Positions 45,618 through 54,897 of a stretch of 64,000 bases of DNA are shown here, piece by piece. Both the position numbers and the translations under genes were made by a program. Positions within the stretch are counted from its first letter, which is position 1. Each line of letters starts with the position of its first letter. This DNA is from an uncultured Collinsella sp. (lineage in GTDB: Bacteria > Actinomycetota > Coriobacteriia > Coriobacteriales > Coriobacteriaceae). Below the pieces are notes generated by a model that was given only the letters and a program-made list of their open reading frames with translations, ran no database searches and was not told where the DNA came from. The stretch lies in assembly GCA_902495545.1 (NCBI GenBank), contig CABUXM010000001.1:46198-110197 (forward strand). Reading direction: 5' to 3'.

Positions 45618-46034
45618 ATGAACATCGATATCGTCCTTTTTGCAGGCCGCATCGTCCTGGTCGCCCTGCTCTATATCTTCCTGTTCGCCGTCATGAAGAC
45701 CGGCGTGGGACTTGTGCGCGGGCAGCGCCGCGACTCGGCTATCTGGACGATTGATGTGGACAAGGGTCCGCGCGGTATCCGCGGCATCCACGTAGACATG
45801 CTCGGCCCCGTCATCGTCGGTCGCTCGCCATCTTCGGACATCTGCATCAACGAACCGTTCGTCTCGGCCTCGCATGCGCGCTTTTCGCTGCAGGGCCCGG
45901 CGCTCATCATCGAGGACCTCAACTCGCTTAACGGCACGCTCGTCAACGGCCGCCAGCTCGTGGAGCCCGCGACGCTGCGTGAGGGCGACGAAGTCCAGAT
46001 TGGCGACGTGGTCATGAAGGTGAACCGTCGATGA
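45618..46034 (+). CDS. fhaB: FhaB/FipA-like membrane-anchored FHA protein
   Basis: The 138-residue protein has one N-terminal membrane helix (about 5-27) followed by an FHA domain with VIVGRSPSSDICI, VSASHARFSL and SLNGTLVNGRQLVEPATLREGDEVQIG. It follows fhaA by 6 bp and its stop overlaps the phosphatase start (ATGA). FhaB is a phosphothreonine reader that links PknA/PknB to division proteins. Confidence 0.92.
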   Translation: MNIDIVLFAGRIVLVALLYIFLFAVMKTGVGLVRGQRRDSAIWTIDVDKGPRGIRGIHVDMLGPVIVGRSPSSDICINEPFVSASHARFSLQGPALIIEDLNSLNGTLVNGRQLVEPATLREGDEVQIGDVVMKVNRR

Positions 46035-47830
46035 TCGACGAGGAGAACAAGTCCGCAACTATGACCGAGGCACCGGCCGCCGCCACAGCTGCGCCGGCCC
46101 ACGCCGCTCCGGCGGGCTCCGCACCCGTGGAGCCCGAGGACACCGTGTTCTCCCTGCCTCTTTCGCATGTAACGCATGATATTTCGGATCTCGCCGATAA
46201 CGAGGACGAAGAGGATGCCGTAGCGGCGCCCATCGGCGCACATGCTGCGGAACAGCCCACAGCGCCCGAAGCAACCCCGGCGCCGGCTCACTTTGCAGAG
46301 CCCGTCGCCGCGGCAATCAACGAGAGCGCTGCAGTGTTTGCGGCACCCGAGCCCGCCGCGCCGGCGTTTCCCATAGCCCCGGCATCCGAGGTTGCGCCCG
46401 CGTCTACGCCGACGCCCGAGTCTATAGACGTCAGCCCGCAAGACGACGAGTCGACCGCCCGCGTTTCCGAGGAGCCCGACTCCCCGGACACCGGCGATTC
46501 CGAATCAAACGCCGTGACCGACACCGTCTCTCCCGGTGACACAGCTGAAATCGACGTTGCCGCCGTTGAGGCCAAGCTCAAAGACCCCGGCTCGACCATG
46601 AGCTTTGAGCCCCTGACCGAGGAGCGCATCGAGACCGACTCGACCTATGATGCCGGCACCACCACGCAACTCATGTGGGGCGCCCGCTCTGACGTTGGCT
46701 GCGTGCGCCCGCACAACGAGGATTCCTACCTGGTGCAGTCGCCGCTCTTTTGCGTATGCGACGGCATGGGTGGTCACGCTGCCGGCGAGGTAGCCTCTTC
46801 CATCGCCGTCGAGACTATTGCCAAGACGGCCCCACAGTCCGCCGACGCAGCACGCCTGGCCGCAGCCGTCGAGGCAGCCAACGCCGCCGTAATCGAGGCG
46901 GCCCTGAACGGCCTGGGCAAGCCCGGCATGGGCTGCACAGCCACCTGCGCCTACATCGAAAACGACACGCTCGCCATCGCCCACGTGGGCGACTCTCGCG
47001 CCTATCTGCTCCACGAGGGCACGCTCATCCGCGTGACCCGCGACCACTCCTACGTGGAGGAGCTCGTGGACGCCGGCGAGATCACGGCAGACGAGGCTCG
47101 CGTCCACCCCAACCGTTCGGTCATCACCCGCGCGCTGGGCTCGGACCCCGCCATGTATGCCGACCACTTCACTCTGCATATCGAGGAAGGCGACCGTCTG
47201 ATCCTGTGCTCCGACGGCCTTTCGAGCATGATTCCCGATAGCGATATCGAGAACATCGCCACGCAGTCCTCAACCGCGCAAATCTGCGTCGACAACCTAG
47301 TGGACGCGGCGCTTGCCGCCGGCGGCCACGACAACGTGACCGTAGTAGTCGTTGACCTGGTTGACGATGGCGTTATGCGCGAGGCGCAACGCGTGCGTCG
47401 CCGCAACATTACTATCGCCGCCATCCTGGCCCTCGTCTTTGTGCTGGCAGCTGGCGTCTGGGCCTACACGGGTGTCACCGGCTCGTACTACCTGGGTACC
47501 TACCAGGGCAATGTCGCCGTCTGGCGCGGCCTGCCCGGCAAGCCGCTCGGACTCAAGCTCCACTGGCTCGAAAGCGAAACCAGCATCAAGCTGTCCGACC
47601 TGCCCGAAGACACGCAAAACCGACTCAAGGCGGGCATTCCGCAAACAAGTGTCGACGATGCGCAGGACACGATATCCAAGTACCGCCACCAGATCGACGA
47701 GGAGCAGACCCGCCAGGTGATCGACGCGCAAACGATTCGCGACAACACCAATCAGGGATCGACCTCCGAATCAGATTCCGAGAAAACCGCCGAACAGTCC
47801 GCCGAGGCCGAAGCCTCCGAAAAGAACTAG
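46031..47830 (+). CDS. pstP: PP2C-type Ser/Thr phosphatase with long N-terminal extension
   Basis: The 599-residue protein has its PP2C domain at about 214-450: RSDVGCVRPHNEDSYL, VCDGMGGHAAGEVAS, IAHVGDSRAYLL, ITRALG and GGHDNVTVVVVDL give the metal-binding aspartates. One membrane helix (about 460-482) and a short outer domain follow. Unlike mycobacterial PstP, about 200 residues of acidic, Ala/Pro/Glu-rich, probably disordered sequence precede the catalytic domain; an ATG further in would shorten this, but the start overlaps fhaB. It reverses phosphorylation by the kinases of this operon. Confidence 0.92.
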   Translation: MIDEENKSATMTEAPAAATAAPAHAAPAGSAPVEPEDTVFSLPLSHVTHDISDLADNEDEEDAVAAPIGAHAAEQPTAPEATPAPAHFAEPVAAAINESAAVFAAPEPAAPAFPIAPASEVAPASTPTPESIDVSPQDDESTARVSEEPDSPDTGDSESNAVTDTVSPGDTAEIDVAAVEAKLKDPGSTMSFEPLTEERIETDSTYDAGTTTQLMWGARSDVGCVRPHNEDSYLVQSPLFCVCDGMGGHAAGEVASSIAVETIAKTAPQSADAARLAAAVEAANAAVIEAALNGLGKPGMGCTATCAYIENDTLAIAHVGDSRAYLLHEGTLIRVTRDHSYVEELVDAGEITADEARVHPNRSVITRALGSDPAMYADHFTLHIEEGDRLILCSDGLSSMIPDSDIENIATQSSTAQICVDNLVDAALAAGGHDNVTVVVVDLVDDGVMREAQRVRRRNITIAAILALVFVLAAGVWAYTGVTGSYYLGTYQGNVAVWRGLPGKPLGLKLHWLESETSIKLSDLPEDTQNRLKAGIPQTSVDDAQDTISKYRHQIDEEQTRQVIDAQTIRDNTNQGSTSESDSEKTAEQSAEAEASEKN

Positions 47831-47846
47831 AAAGGGAGTGCCGCTT

Positions 47847-50717
47847 ATGAGTCGCCGCAACACCGAGCTGCTCTTGCTCATCGCCTCGGCGTTCCCCGTC
47901 ATCCTGCTGTATGCGATGTACGTGCTCACCGCGGGCGCCGCCATCTCCTTTGAGACGCTCGCCGTGCCGATCGGCCTCTTTGCCGCCTTCGCTGCGGCAC
48001 ATATCGCCGTGCGCATCTTGGCGCCCGGCGCCGACCCCGCCATCCTACCCATCGTATTTATACTTTCGGGCATCGGCATCACGTTCGTGACGCGTCTCGC
48101 CCCCGCTCTCGCCATCTCACAGCTCATCATCCTGTTTGTCTCGGTGGCGCTCATGGTGGGAACGCTCGCACTGGTCAAAAACCTCGACGTAGTCATGCGC
48201 TACAAGTACACCTTTGGCATCATCGGCATCATTCTGCTGATGCTGCCTATCTTTATCGGCACCACGATCTCGGGCTCCAAGCTGTGGATTCGCATCGCGG
48301 GCTTTACCATCCAGCCCGGCGAGTTCGCCAAGGTCTTTATCGTGCTGTTCCTGGCCGGGTACCTGGCCGAGAACCGCGAGCTGCTCTCCATCTCCAACCG
48401 CAAGATCCTGGGCTTTAAGATCCCTCGCCTGCGACTGCTGCTGCCGCTGTTTGCCGTGTGGGGTGTGTGCCTGCTCGTCGTCGTCTTCGAACGCGACCTG
48501 GGTTCGGCCGTGCTGTTCTACACCATCTTCTTGCTGATGCTCTACGTTGCCACGGGGCGCTTTTCGTATGTCGTTATCGGCCTTGCGCTCTTAGCCGTTG
48601 GAGCCGTGGGCGCCTACAAGTTCCTGTCTCACGTTCAGGTGCGTTTCCAGGTTTGGCTCGATCCGTTTAAGGACGCCCAGGGCCAGGGCTACCAGATCGT
48701 CCAGTCGCTCTTCTCGCTTGCCGATGGCGGTCTGGTCGGTGTTGGCATCGGCAACGGCATGGCCAACAACATCCCTGTCGTCGAGTCCGACTTTATCTTC
48801 TCGGCTATCGGCGAGGAAATGGGGCTTTTGGGCGGCGGCGCCGTGCTCATCCTGTTTATGCTCTTTGCCGTGCGCGGTCTGACCACGGCCGCTCGCGCCA
48901 AGTCTGACCTTGCCGCCTTTAGCGCCACGGGCCTTACGGCGGCTATCAGCTTCCAGGCCTTCTTGATTGTGGGCGGCGTGACCCGCCTGATTCCGCTGAC
49001 CGGCGTCACTCTGCCCTTTATGAGCCAGGGCGGCTCCTCGCTGCTGGCGAGCTTTATCATCGTCGCGCTGCTACTGCGTGCCGGCGACGAGGCAACCGGA
49101 CGCGAGGCCGAACTCACCGGCACCGGCACCATGGCCGCCATCACCGATGACCAGGTCGCATCTGCCGCCGCCCCGACCGGCACGCGATTTGCCACCTCGT
49201 CGTCCTACGGCCGCGGTAGCCACTCCGCCGGCTCTCGCATGCGTCGTCGCCTGCTCGATACGCCTGAGTCCGGCGTACTTGGCCGCGTGGCACTTGCCAA
49301 CCGCCTGACTCGCGCCGTGTTCGCCTTTACGGCGCTGTTCGCCATCCTTATCGGCAACCTCACCTATGTCCAAGTCATCAAGGCCAAGGACTATCAGGAC
49401 ATGCCGACCAACAACCACACCATCGCCCGCTCCAAGTATATCCAGCGCGGCTCCATCATCACGTCCGACGGCGTAACGCTGGCCGAGTCGCTGCAGCAGG
49501 AGGACGGCACCTACGCCCGCTCCTACCCCAACGGCAATATGGCCGCGCACGTGGTGGGCTACGTGAGCCAGCAGTATGGCACCGCTGGCATCGAGAGCGT
49601 CATGAACGACACGCTCACCGGTTCCAAGGATTACTCCAGCTGGAACAACGCCATCGCATCGCTCGCAGGTCAAACCCAGCCGGGCAACACCGTCAAGCTC
49701 ACGATCGATTCGCGCATCCAGACGGCTGCCGAACAGGCACTCAAGGGCTTTAAGGGCGCTGTGGTGGTCATGGACCCGCGTACCGGCGCCGTCCTTGCGT
49801 GCGCCAGCTCGCCCACCTACGACAACACCAACATCGACGCCCTGCTACAGGCAGGCGGCGGCGAGGACGGTTCCTTGTACGACCGCGCCATGGATGCGCT
49901 GTATACCCCAGGCTCCACGTTTAAGGTCGTCACCCTTTCCGCAGCGCTCGAGACCGGCACCGCCACGCTTTCGAGCACCTACCAGGCGCCCGGTTCCATG
50001 GATATCGGCAACGCTCCGGTCACCAACTACGCCAACGAAAGCTACGGCACCATCAGCCTGCAGCAGGCCTTCGCCGTGTCGTCTAACGTCGTCTTTGGCC
50101 AGGTGGCCAACGAGGTCGGCGCCAGCTCGCTGGTACAGTTTGCCAACGCCTTTGGCTATGGGCAAAAGCTGGGCCAGGACCTTACCGCCGCGGCCTCCAT
50201 CATGGCCGACCCGTCGCTTATGACCGAGTGGGAGACCGCTTGGGCAGGTGCAGGTCAGCCTGTCGGTATGGACCACACGCCCGGCCCGCAGACCACAGTC
50301 ATGCAAAACGCCGTGATCGCCGCCGCCATTGCCAACAGCGGCGTCGTCATGGATCCGTTCTTTGTGTCCCAGGTGCTCGCCCCAGACGGAACCGTGGTTA
50401 AGACCATGCAGTCCCGTTCGCTGGGTCAGGCTGTCAGCTCTGCCACGGCCGACCAGGTCAAGCAGGCCATGCTCTCCGTCGTCCAGTCTGGCACTGGCAC
50501 CGATGCCCAGATTCCGGGTGTCAAGGTTGCCGGCAAGACCGGCTCGCCCGAGACCGGCGGCACCAACGTCAACTCCACGTTCATCGGCTTTGCCCCCTAC
50601 GATTCACCTACGGTCGCCATCTCGGTGGCTTTGGAGGATTACGACAAGCATGACGTCAAGGCCGCCAAAATCGCCGGCATCGTCCTGACCGCGGCGCTCG
50701 CCGCACAGGGAGCGTGA
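47847..50717 (+). CDS. Natural fusion of RodA (SEDS glycosyltransferase) and PbpA (class B PBP)
   Basis: ATG 47847, behind AGGGAG, gives 956 residues. Residues 1-420 are a ten-helix SEDS protein: SGSKLWIRIAGFTIQPGEFAK, FERDLGSAVLFYTIFL, VESDFIFSAIGEEMGLLG and LPFMSQGGSS are all intact. A linker of about 70 residues leads to one membrane helix (about 485-505) and a PBP with pedestal and transpeptidase domain: S690 in GSTFKVV, an SSN motif near 746-748 and KTGSPE near 897. One chain therefore holds both the polymerase and the cross-linking enzyme of peptidoglycan synthesis. In mycobacteria these are two adjacent genes at the same operon position. Confidence 0.93.
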   Translation: MSRRNTELLLLIASAFPVILLYAMYVLTAGAAISFETLAVPIGLFAAFAAAHIAVRILAPGADPAILPIVFILSGIGITFVTRLAPALAISQLIILFVSVALMVGTLALVKNLDVVMRYKYTFGIIGIILLMLPIFIGTTISGSKLWIRIAGFTIQPGEFAKVFIVLFLAGYLAENRELLSISNRKILGFKIPRLRLLLPLFAVWGVCLLVVVFERDLGSAVLFYTIFLLMLYVATGRFSYVVIGLALLAVGAVGAYKFLSHVQVRFQVWLDPFKDAQGQGYQIVQSLFSLADGGLVGVGIGNGMANNIPVVESDFIFSAIGEEMGLLGGGAVLILFMLFAVRGLTTAARAKSDLAAFSATGLTAAISFQAFLIVGGVTRLIPLTGVTLPFMSQGGSSLLASFIIVALLLRAGDEATGREAELTGTGTMAAITDDQVASAAAPTGTRFATSSSYGRGSHSAGSRMRRRLLDTPESGVLGRVALANRLTRAVFAFTALFAILIGNLTYVQVIKAKDYQDMPTNNHTIARSKYIQRGSIITSDGVTLAESLQQEDGTYARSYPNGNMAAHVVGYVSQQYGTAGIESVMNDTLTGSKDYSSWNNAIASLAGQTQPGNTVKLTIDSRIQTAAEQALKGFKGAVVVMDPRTGAVLACASSPTYDNTNIDALLQAGGGEDGSLYDRAMDALYTPGSTFKVVTLSAALETGTATLSSTYQAPGSMDIGNAPVTNYANESYGTISLQQAFAVSSNVVFGQVANEVGASSLVQFANAFGYGQKLGQDLTAAASIMADPSLMTEWETAWAGAGQPVGMDHTPGPQTTVMQNAVIAAAIANSGVVMDPFFVSQVLAPDGTVVKTMQSRSLGQAVSSATADQVKQAMLSVVQSGTGTDAQIPGVKVAGKTGSPETGGTNVNSTFIGFAPYDSPTVAISVALEDYDKHDVKAAKIAGIVLTAALAAQGA

Positions 50718-50849
50718 TGCCCGTGATCGAAGCGGATACTCGGGGCGCACCACGGCCGATGAGCTAGCGGCAACGCGCCACGCGGCCCCAGCGGCCACAT
50801 ATTTGGTACTACACACAACGTTGAGCGAATAGTTATGTTAGGAGCAGGA

Positions 50850-52811
50850 ATGGAACAGAGGGTCCTCGGGGGAAGATACCTCCTCAAGGATAAGGTGGGA
50901 ACGGGCGGCATGGCGACCGTCTTCCGTGCACAGGATCAGGTCCTCGACCGCACGGTTGCCGTCAAGATCATGCTGCCGCAGTATGCCGGCGACGCCACCT
51001 TCGCCGCCCGCTTTAAGCAGGAGGCCCAGGCAGCAGCAGGCCTGTCCTCCCCCTATATCGTGGGCGTCTACGATTGGGGCAAGGACGGCGACACCTATTA
51101 CATCGTCATGGAGTACCTGCGCGGCACCGACCTTAAAAGCGGCATCAAGAGCCACGGTGCACTCGATCCCAAGAAGGTCGCACAGATTGGCTCGCAGATC
51201 AGCTCCGCGCTCTCGGTCGCACACAAGCACGAGATCATCCACCGCGACATTAAGCCGCAAAACATCATGGTGCTGCCCGACGGCAACATCAAGGTAATGG
51301 ATTTTGGCATCGCACGCGCCAAGAACAGTCATCTCACGCAGGACAACAACGTTCTGGGCACCGCCCACTATGTAAGCCCCGAGCAGACCCGCGGCCAGGA
51401 CCTCGGCCCCACCTCGGATATCTACTCGCTGGGTGTCGTCATGTACGAGTGCGCCACCGGCCGCGTGCCCTTTGACGGCGACGACGCCATCTCGGTCGCG
51501 CTCAAGCAGGTCAACGAGCTCCCCATCCCGCCGAGCCAGATCAACTCCGGCGTCGATGCCGACCTGGAGCGAATCATCCTCAAGTGCATGGAGAAGGACC
51601 CGGCAAACCGCTTCCAAACGGCCGACGAGCTGCGCCAGGTGCTCAACAGCTACCTGTCCGGCCGAGCCGTCAACGTCTCGGAGCCCACGCGCATCATCGG
51701 TGCCGCCGGCGACCTGGGTGCCACCAAGACCCGCGAGCTTTCCGACTCAACGCGCGCTATGGTTCGTCCCGTCTCGGGCGTGAGCGGTCAGAATACCGCC
51801 CGTAGCGCTGTCTCGGGCTCCACGGGCTCCTACGAGGTCGAGAAGCCTAAGTCCAACAAGAACAAGATCATCGCCGCCGTGATTGCCGCCGTCGCCGTAA
51901 TTGGTGTTGTAGTGGCCTTTGCCACGGGCATGTTCAGTGGCGAACAGGTCACGGTGCCCGACGTGCTGGGCAAGGACCAGGAAACCGCTATTGAGCTGAT
52001 CAAGGAAGCCGGCCTTGAGGTTGGCACCGTCGACCAGAGCTACAACGACGATGTCGACGAGGGAAAGGTCGCCGAGCAGACCCCCAACGGCAACACCAAG
52101 AAGGCCAAGGGCTCGAGGGTGAACCTAGTAATCTCCAAGGGCCCCAAGCCCTCCGAGAAGGTTGAGGTTCCCCAGCTTGTAGGCCTGACCAAAGACCAGG
52201 CCGAGGCCGCGCTGGCAAGCGTTGGCCTGAAGGGCAACGCCTCCGAGGAGGCCAATGAGGCCGATGAGGGCCAGGTCTTTGAGCAGGGCACCGGAGCCGG
52301 TAAGGAAGTCGAGAAAGGCACGACCATCTCGTACAAGGTCTCGGGCGGCCCGGATACCACGTCCGTCCCCGACCTGACCGACATGACCGAGGCCCAGGCG
52401 CGCAACGCCCTCGATATGGCAGGCTTTGGCGTCGACGTGAGCTACCAGGAGAACGACTCGGTTACCGAGGGCACCGTGATCAGCTGGAACCCCAGCGGCA
52501 AGCAGAAGCCCGGCGCCACGATTACCGTCGTCATTGCCAAGAAGTCCGGCAAGGCCAGTGTTCCGGGCAACCTGTACGGCAAGAGCATCTCCGCCGCCGT
52601 CACCGCGCTCAACAACGCCGGTTTCTATAACATCGGCTTCTGTGACCAGAACGGCAATCCCGTAAGCGGTAACGAGGATGCCACCGTTACGGGCGTCTCC
52701 CCCACCGGCAAGCAGTCCACCGACAGCACGATTACGCTGACGGTCGCACTTTCTGGCTCGGGCTCGGGCACGGGCACGGGCACGGGCGACGATTCCGGTA
52801 CGACCAACTAG
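50850..52811 (+). CDS. pknB: PASTA-domain Ser/Thr kinase
   Basis: ATG 50850 is five bases after GGAG; an earlier ATG at 50835 has no such site. The 653-residue protein has a kinase domain (about 10-270) with LLKDKVGTGGMATVFRAQD, AVKIML, HRDIKPQNIMV and MDFGIARA. A juxtamembrane region rich in Thr follows, then one membrane helix (about 342-360) and four PASTA repeats (VTVPDVLGKD, VEVPQLVGLT, TSVPDLTDMT, ASVPGNLYGK). It ends in a Gly/Ser/Thr tail. PASTA domains bind muropeptides or lipid II. It is separated from rodA-pbpA by 132 bp, which may contain its own promoter. Confidence 0.95.
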   Translation: MEQRVLGGRYLLKDKVGTGGMATVFRAQDQVLDRTVAVKIMLPQYAGDATFAARFKQEAQAAAGLSSPYIVGVYDWGKDGDTYYIVMEYLRGTDLKSGIKSHGALDPKKVAQIGSQISSALSVAHKHEIIHRDIKPQNIMVLPDGNIKVMDFGIARAKNSHLTQDNNVLGTAHYVSPEQTRGQDLGPTSDIYSLGVVMYECATGRVPFDGDDAISVALKQVNELPIPPSQINSGVDADLERIILKCMEKDPANRFQTADELRQVLNSYLSGRAVNVSEPTRIIGAAGDLGATKTRELSDSTRAMVRPVSGVSGQNTARSAVSGSTGSYEVEKPKSNKNKIIAAVIAAVAVIGVVVAFATGMFSGEQVTVPDVLGKDQETAIELIKEAGLEVGTVDQSYNDDVDEGKVAEQTPNGNTKKAKGSRVNLVISKGPKPSEKVEVPQLVGLTKDQAEAALASVGLKGNASEEANEADEGQVFEQGTGAGKEVEKGTTISYKVSGGPDTTSVPDLTDMTEAQARNALDMAGFGVDVSYQENDSVTEGTVISWNPSGKQKPGATITVVIAKKSGKASVPGNLYGKSISAAVTALNNAGFYNIGFCDQNGNPVSGNEDATVTGVSPTGKQSTDSTITLTVALSGSGSGTGTGTGDDSGTTN

Positions 52812-52861
52812 TCGCCACCTCACCGCTCATTACGGCTCTCGCCGCAAACATATTCGCTCAG

Positions 52862-52901
52862 AAGCGCCCGCTTGCTCCCCGGCAAGCGGGCGCTTTGTTT
52901 A
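52862..52901 (+). terminator. Terminator of the cell-wall signalling cluster
   Basis: AAGCGCCCGCTTGC pairs perfectly with GCAAGCGGGCGCTT (14 bp, 6-base loop) and is followed by TGTTT, 50 bp after pknB. Confidence 0.85.
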
Positions 52902-52988
52902 TCGACAGGCCAGGGCTCCATAGCAACACAAAGAGGCCCGCAAAAACAAGCCTCCCAGGTGACAACAGAATATGTAATGCAGTAATTA

Positions 52989-53171
52989 CTAGCCGCAGAA
53001 CTTCACCATGGTCTCGACCACGAGCTTCTCGGAGTTGAGCTGCTGTATCATGATGCCCTGCTGGAACAGCGGGATGTTGGCGCGCGTGCGCTCCGGATCG
53101 GAGTGCTCGACGAACTCCTTCTTATCCAAGGTGCAGACCGAGCGCGACAAAACGACTTCGAAGCGACCCAT
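52989..53171 (-). CDS. Small protein of about 60 residues, unknown
   Basis: From ATG 53171 the frame encodes 60 residues with a natural-looking composition (VVLSRSVCTLDKKEFVEHSD, then a hydrophobic/charged C-terminus ending VETMVKFCG). The opposite strand has no better gene. There is no clear Shine-Dalgarno sequence and the start lies beside the lacI promoter region, so expression is uncertain. No family was recognised. Confidence 0.4.
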   Translation of the reverse strand: MGRFEVVLSRSVCTLDKKEFVEHSDPERTRANIPLFQQGIMIQQLNSEKLVVETMVKFCG

Positions 53172-53199
53172 TACGGCATCGCGCATGCGCTACAATCTC

Positions 53200-53215
53200 G
53201 GTTAATCTGTTAACC
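53200..53215. promoter_or_regulatory. LacI-type operator upstream of lacI
   Basis: GGTTAATCTGTTAACC is a perfect inverted repeat (GGTTAA, 4-base centre, TTAACC), just downstream of TACAAT (53191-53196), a likely -10. It matches the half-sites of the two operators at 55595 and 55629, which suggests autoregulation. Confidence 0.65.
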
Positions 53216-53238
53216 ACCCGAAAGCAGCAGGAGGCCCC

Positions 53239-54249
53239 ATGCCCACACCAGGCAAGCGCCCATCCATGCGCCAGATTGCCGTCGCGGCCGGCGTATCCGT
53301 CGCCACGGTCTCCCACGTCATCAACGGCAGCGGCCGTTTTTCCGAAGACACCCGCAAACGCGTGGAAGCCGCCCTAAAGGAATACGGCTACGTCACGAAC
53401 ATGGCGGCGAAGAGCCTCCGTATGGCCCAGTCCCGGACCATCGGCATGATCGTGCCGGACATCTCCAACGACTTCTTTTCCAAGATCGCCCTGCATGTGG
53501 AGCGCGAGCTGGCAACCGAGGACTACTCGGTCTTTGTTTGCAACAGCGCCAATGACCCCGCCCGCGAGCGTGACTACTTCCGCACGCTGGCAAGCAAGCA
53601 GGCCGACGGTATCATCTGTATCTCCGGCCTGCGCAGGCTCGACGGCGAGTTCGTCCCCCACGGAATCCCCGTGGTCTGCATCGACCGTGCGCCCGAAAAC
53701 GACCTCGGTTTCCCACACGTGGGCTCCGACAACATCGGCGGTGGCTACATGGCGACCGAGCACCTCATCGAGCGCGGCTGCAAGGACATCCTGAGCATCT
53801 CGAGTTTTACCGCCAACTACCCCGGCAACGAGCGCCAGATGGGCTACGAGCGGGCGCTCGCCGCGCACGGAATGCCGCTACGCCGCGACTACCAGCTGTT
53901 TGTCTCGGGTAAGCAGCCGAGCATCATCGAGTCGGAAGAGCTCGTGACCGACTTCCTCTCCACGGGCTACCCCGTCGACGGCGTCTTCGCCCATAGCGAC
54001 CACGCAGCCGTGGGCGCGCTGCGTGCGCTCGTTGCCGCCGGCAAGCGCGTACCCGAAGACGTCCGTCTCATCGGCTTCGACGATTCCGTTTACGCGCAGC
54101 TTCCGACGCCGCAAATCAGCACCATCCGCCGCTTCCCCGAGCGCCTCGCGCACGAGGGATGTCAGGCCCTGCTCGCCCTGCTGCGCGGCGAAGAGCCCGA
54201 GATGGAGACGCTTGTCCCCGTTAAGCTCGTGCAACGCGCGAGCAGCTAG
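53239..54249 (+). CDS. LacI-family regulator of the sugar operon
   Basis: The 336-residue protein starts at ATG 53239 after GGAGG. The N-terminal HTH (MRQIAVAAGVSVATVSHVIN) and hinge helix (MAAKSLRMAQSRTIGMI) are typical. The periplasmic-binding-like domain carries a sugar pocket with VVCIDRAPENDLGF, VGSDNIGGGYMATEHL and IGFDDSVYAQL. It is convergent with rpiB, sharing a bidirectional terminator. Operators in its own promoter and in front of the epimerase gene suggest that it represses itself and the epimerase-rpiB pair. Confidence 0.92.
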   Translation: MPTPGKRPSMRQIAVAAGVSVATVSHVINGSGRFSEDTRKRVEAALKEYGYVTNMAAKSLRMAQSRTIGMIVPDISNDFFSKIALHVERELATEDYSVFVCNSANDPARERDYFRTLASKQADGIICISGLRRLDGEFVPHGIPVVCIDRAPENDLGFPHVGSDNIGGGYMATEHLIERGCKDILSISSFTANYPGNERQMGYERALAAHGMPLRRDYQLFVSGKQPSIIESEELVTDFLSTGYPVDGVFAHSDHAAVGALRALVAAGKRVPEDVRLIGFDDSVYAQLPTPQISTIRRFPERLAHEGCQALLALLRGEEPEMETLVPVKLVQRASS

Positions 54250-54311
54250 ACAGCGGGCAGCGAATAGCCGCGTTTTTCTCTCGCATGTGCTCTATCCCAC
54301 GCGCGACATGC

Positions 54312-54345
54312 AAAAAGCCCGCCACCACACGGGTGACGGGCTTTT
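54312..54345. terminator. Bidirectional terminator between lacI and rpiB
   Basis: AAAAGCCCG and CGGGCTTTT form a stem with an inner partly paired loop; A and T runs at both ends allow use on both strands. Confidence 0.75.
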
Positions 54346-54348
54346 CCG

Positions 54349-54825
54349 CTACCAGCCGCGTGCTTCCTCCGCACGTACGAGCTGACGAGCCTCGATCTGG
54401 CGAATCATATCGATGCGTCGCTGGTGACGGCCGCCCTCGAACTCGCCGGTGAGCCAGGCGTCGGCAATCATTTTGGCCAGCTCGATGCCTACCACACGAG
54501 CACCAAATGCGAGCATGTTGGTGTTGTTGTGCTCGCGCGACAGGCGAGCGGAATACGGCTCAGAGCAGGTGCAGCAACGGATACCGCGCACCTTGTTGGC
54601 GGCAAGCGAGATGCCCACACCCGTACCGCAGATAACGATACCGCGATCAACCTCGCCGGACATGACAGCGTCCGCCACGGCCTCACCCGCGATGGGATAG
54701 TCAAAGCGCTCGGTGCTGTCCGTACCGAAGTTCACGACTTCGTAGCCGTACTTCTCCTGGATATACGCCGTGATGGCTTCCTTGTACTCGACTGCGACGT
54801 GGTCGTTTCCAATACCGATCTTCAA
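54349..54825 (-). CDS. rpiB: RpiB/LacA-LacB family sugar-phosphate isomerase
   Basis: The 158-residue protein is of RpiB size, with IGIGNDHVAVEYKEAI, the catalytic Cys loop IVICGTGVGISLAANK (CGTG) and CSEPYSARLSREHNNTNMLAFGARV. RpiB enzymes interconvert ribose-5-P with ribulose-5-P, and several members act on allose-6-P and allulose-6-P. It follows the epimerase gene by 72 bp in an operon with LacI operators. In the D-allose pathway it would convert allose-6-P to allulose-6-P, which is inferred from neighbours. Confidence 0.9.
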   Translation of the reverse strand: MKIGIGNDHVAVEYKEAITAYIQEKYGYEVVNFGTDSTERFDYPIAGEAVADAVMSGEVDRGIVICGTGVGISLAANKVRGIRCCTCSEPYSARLSREHNNTNMLAFGARVVGIELAKMIADAWLTGEFEGGRHQRRIDMIRQIEARQLVRAEEARGW

Positions 54826-54897
54826 AAGAGACCCCTTTCCATAAGAACCATTCGCGCATGCCGCGCGCTCAATCCGTCCTAATTCGCCGTTCCGCTT

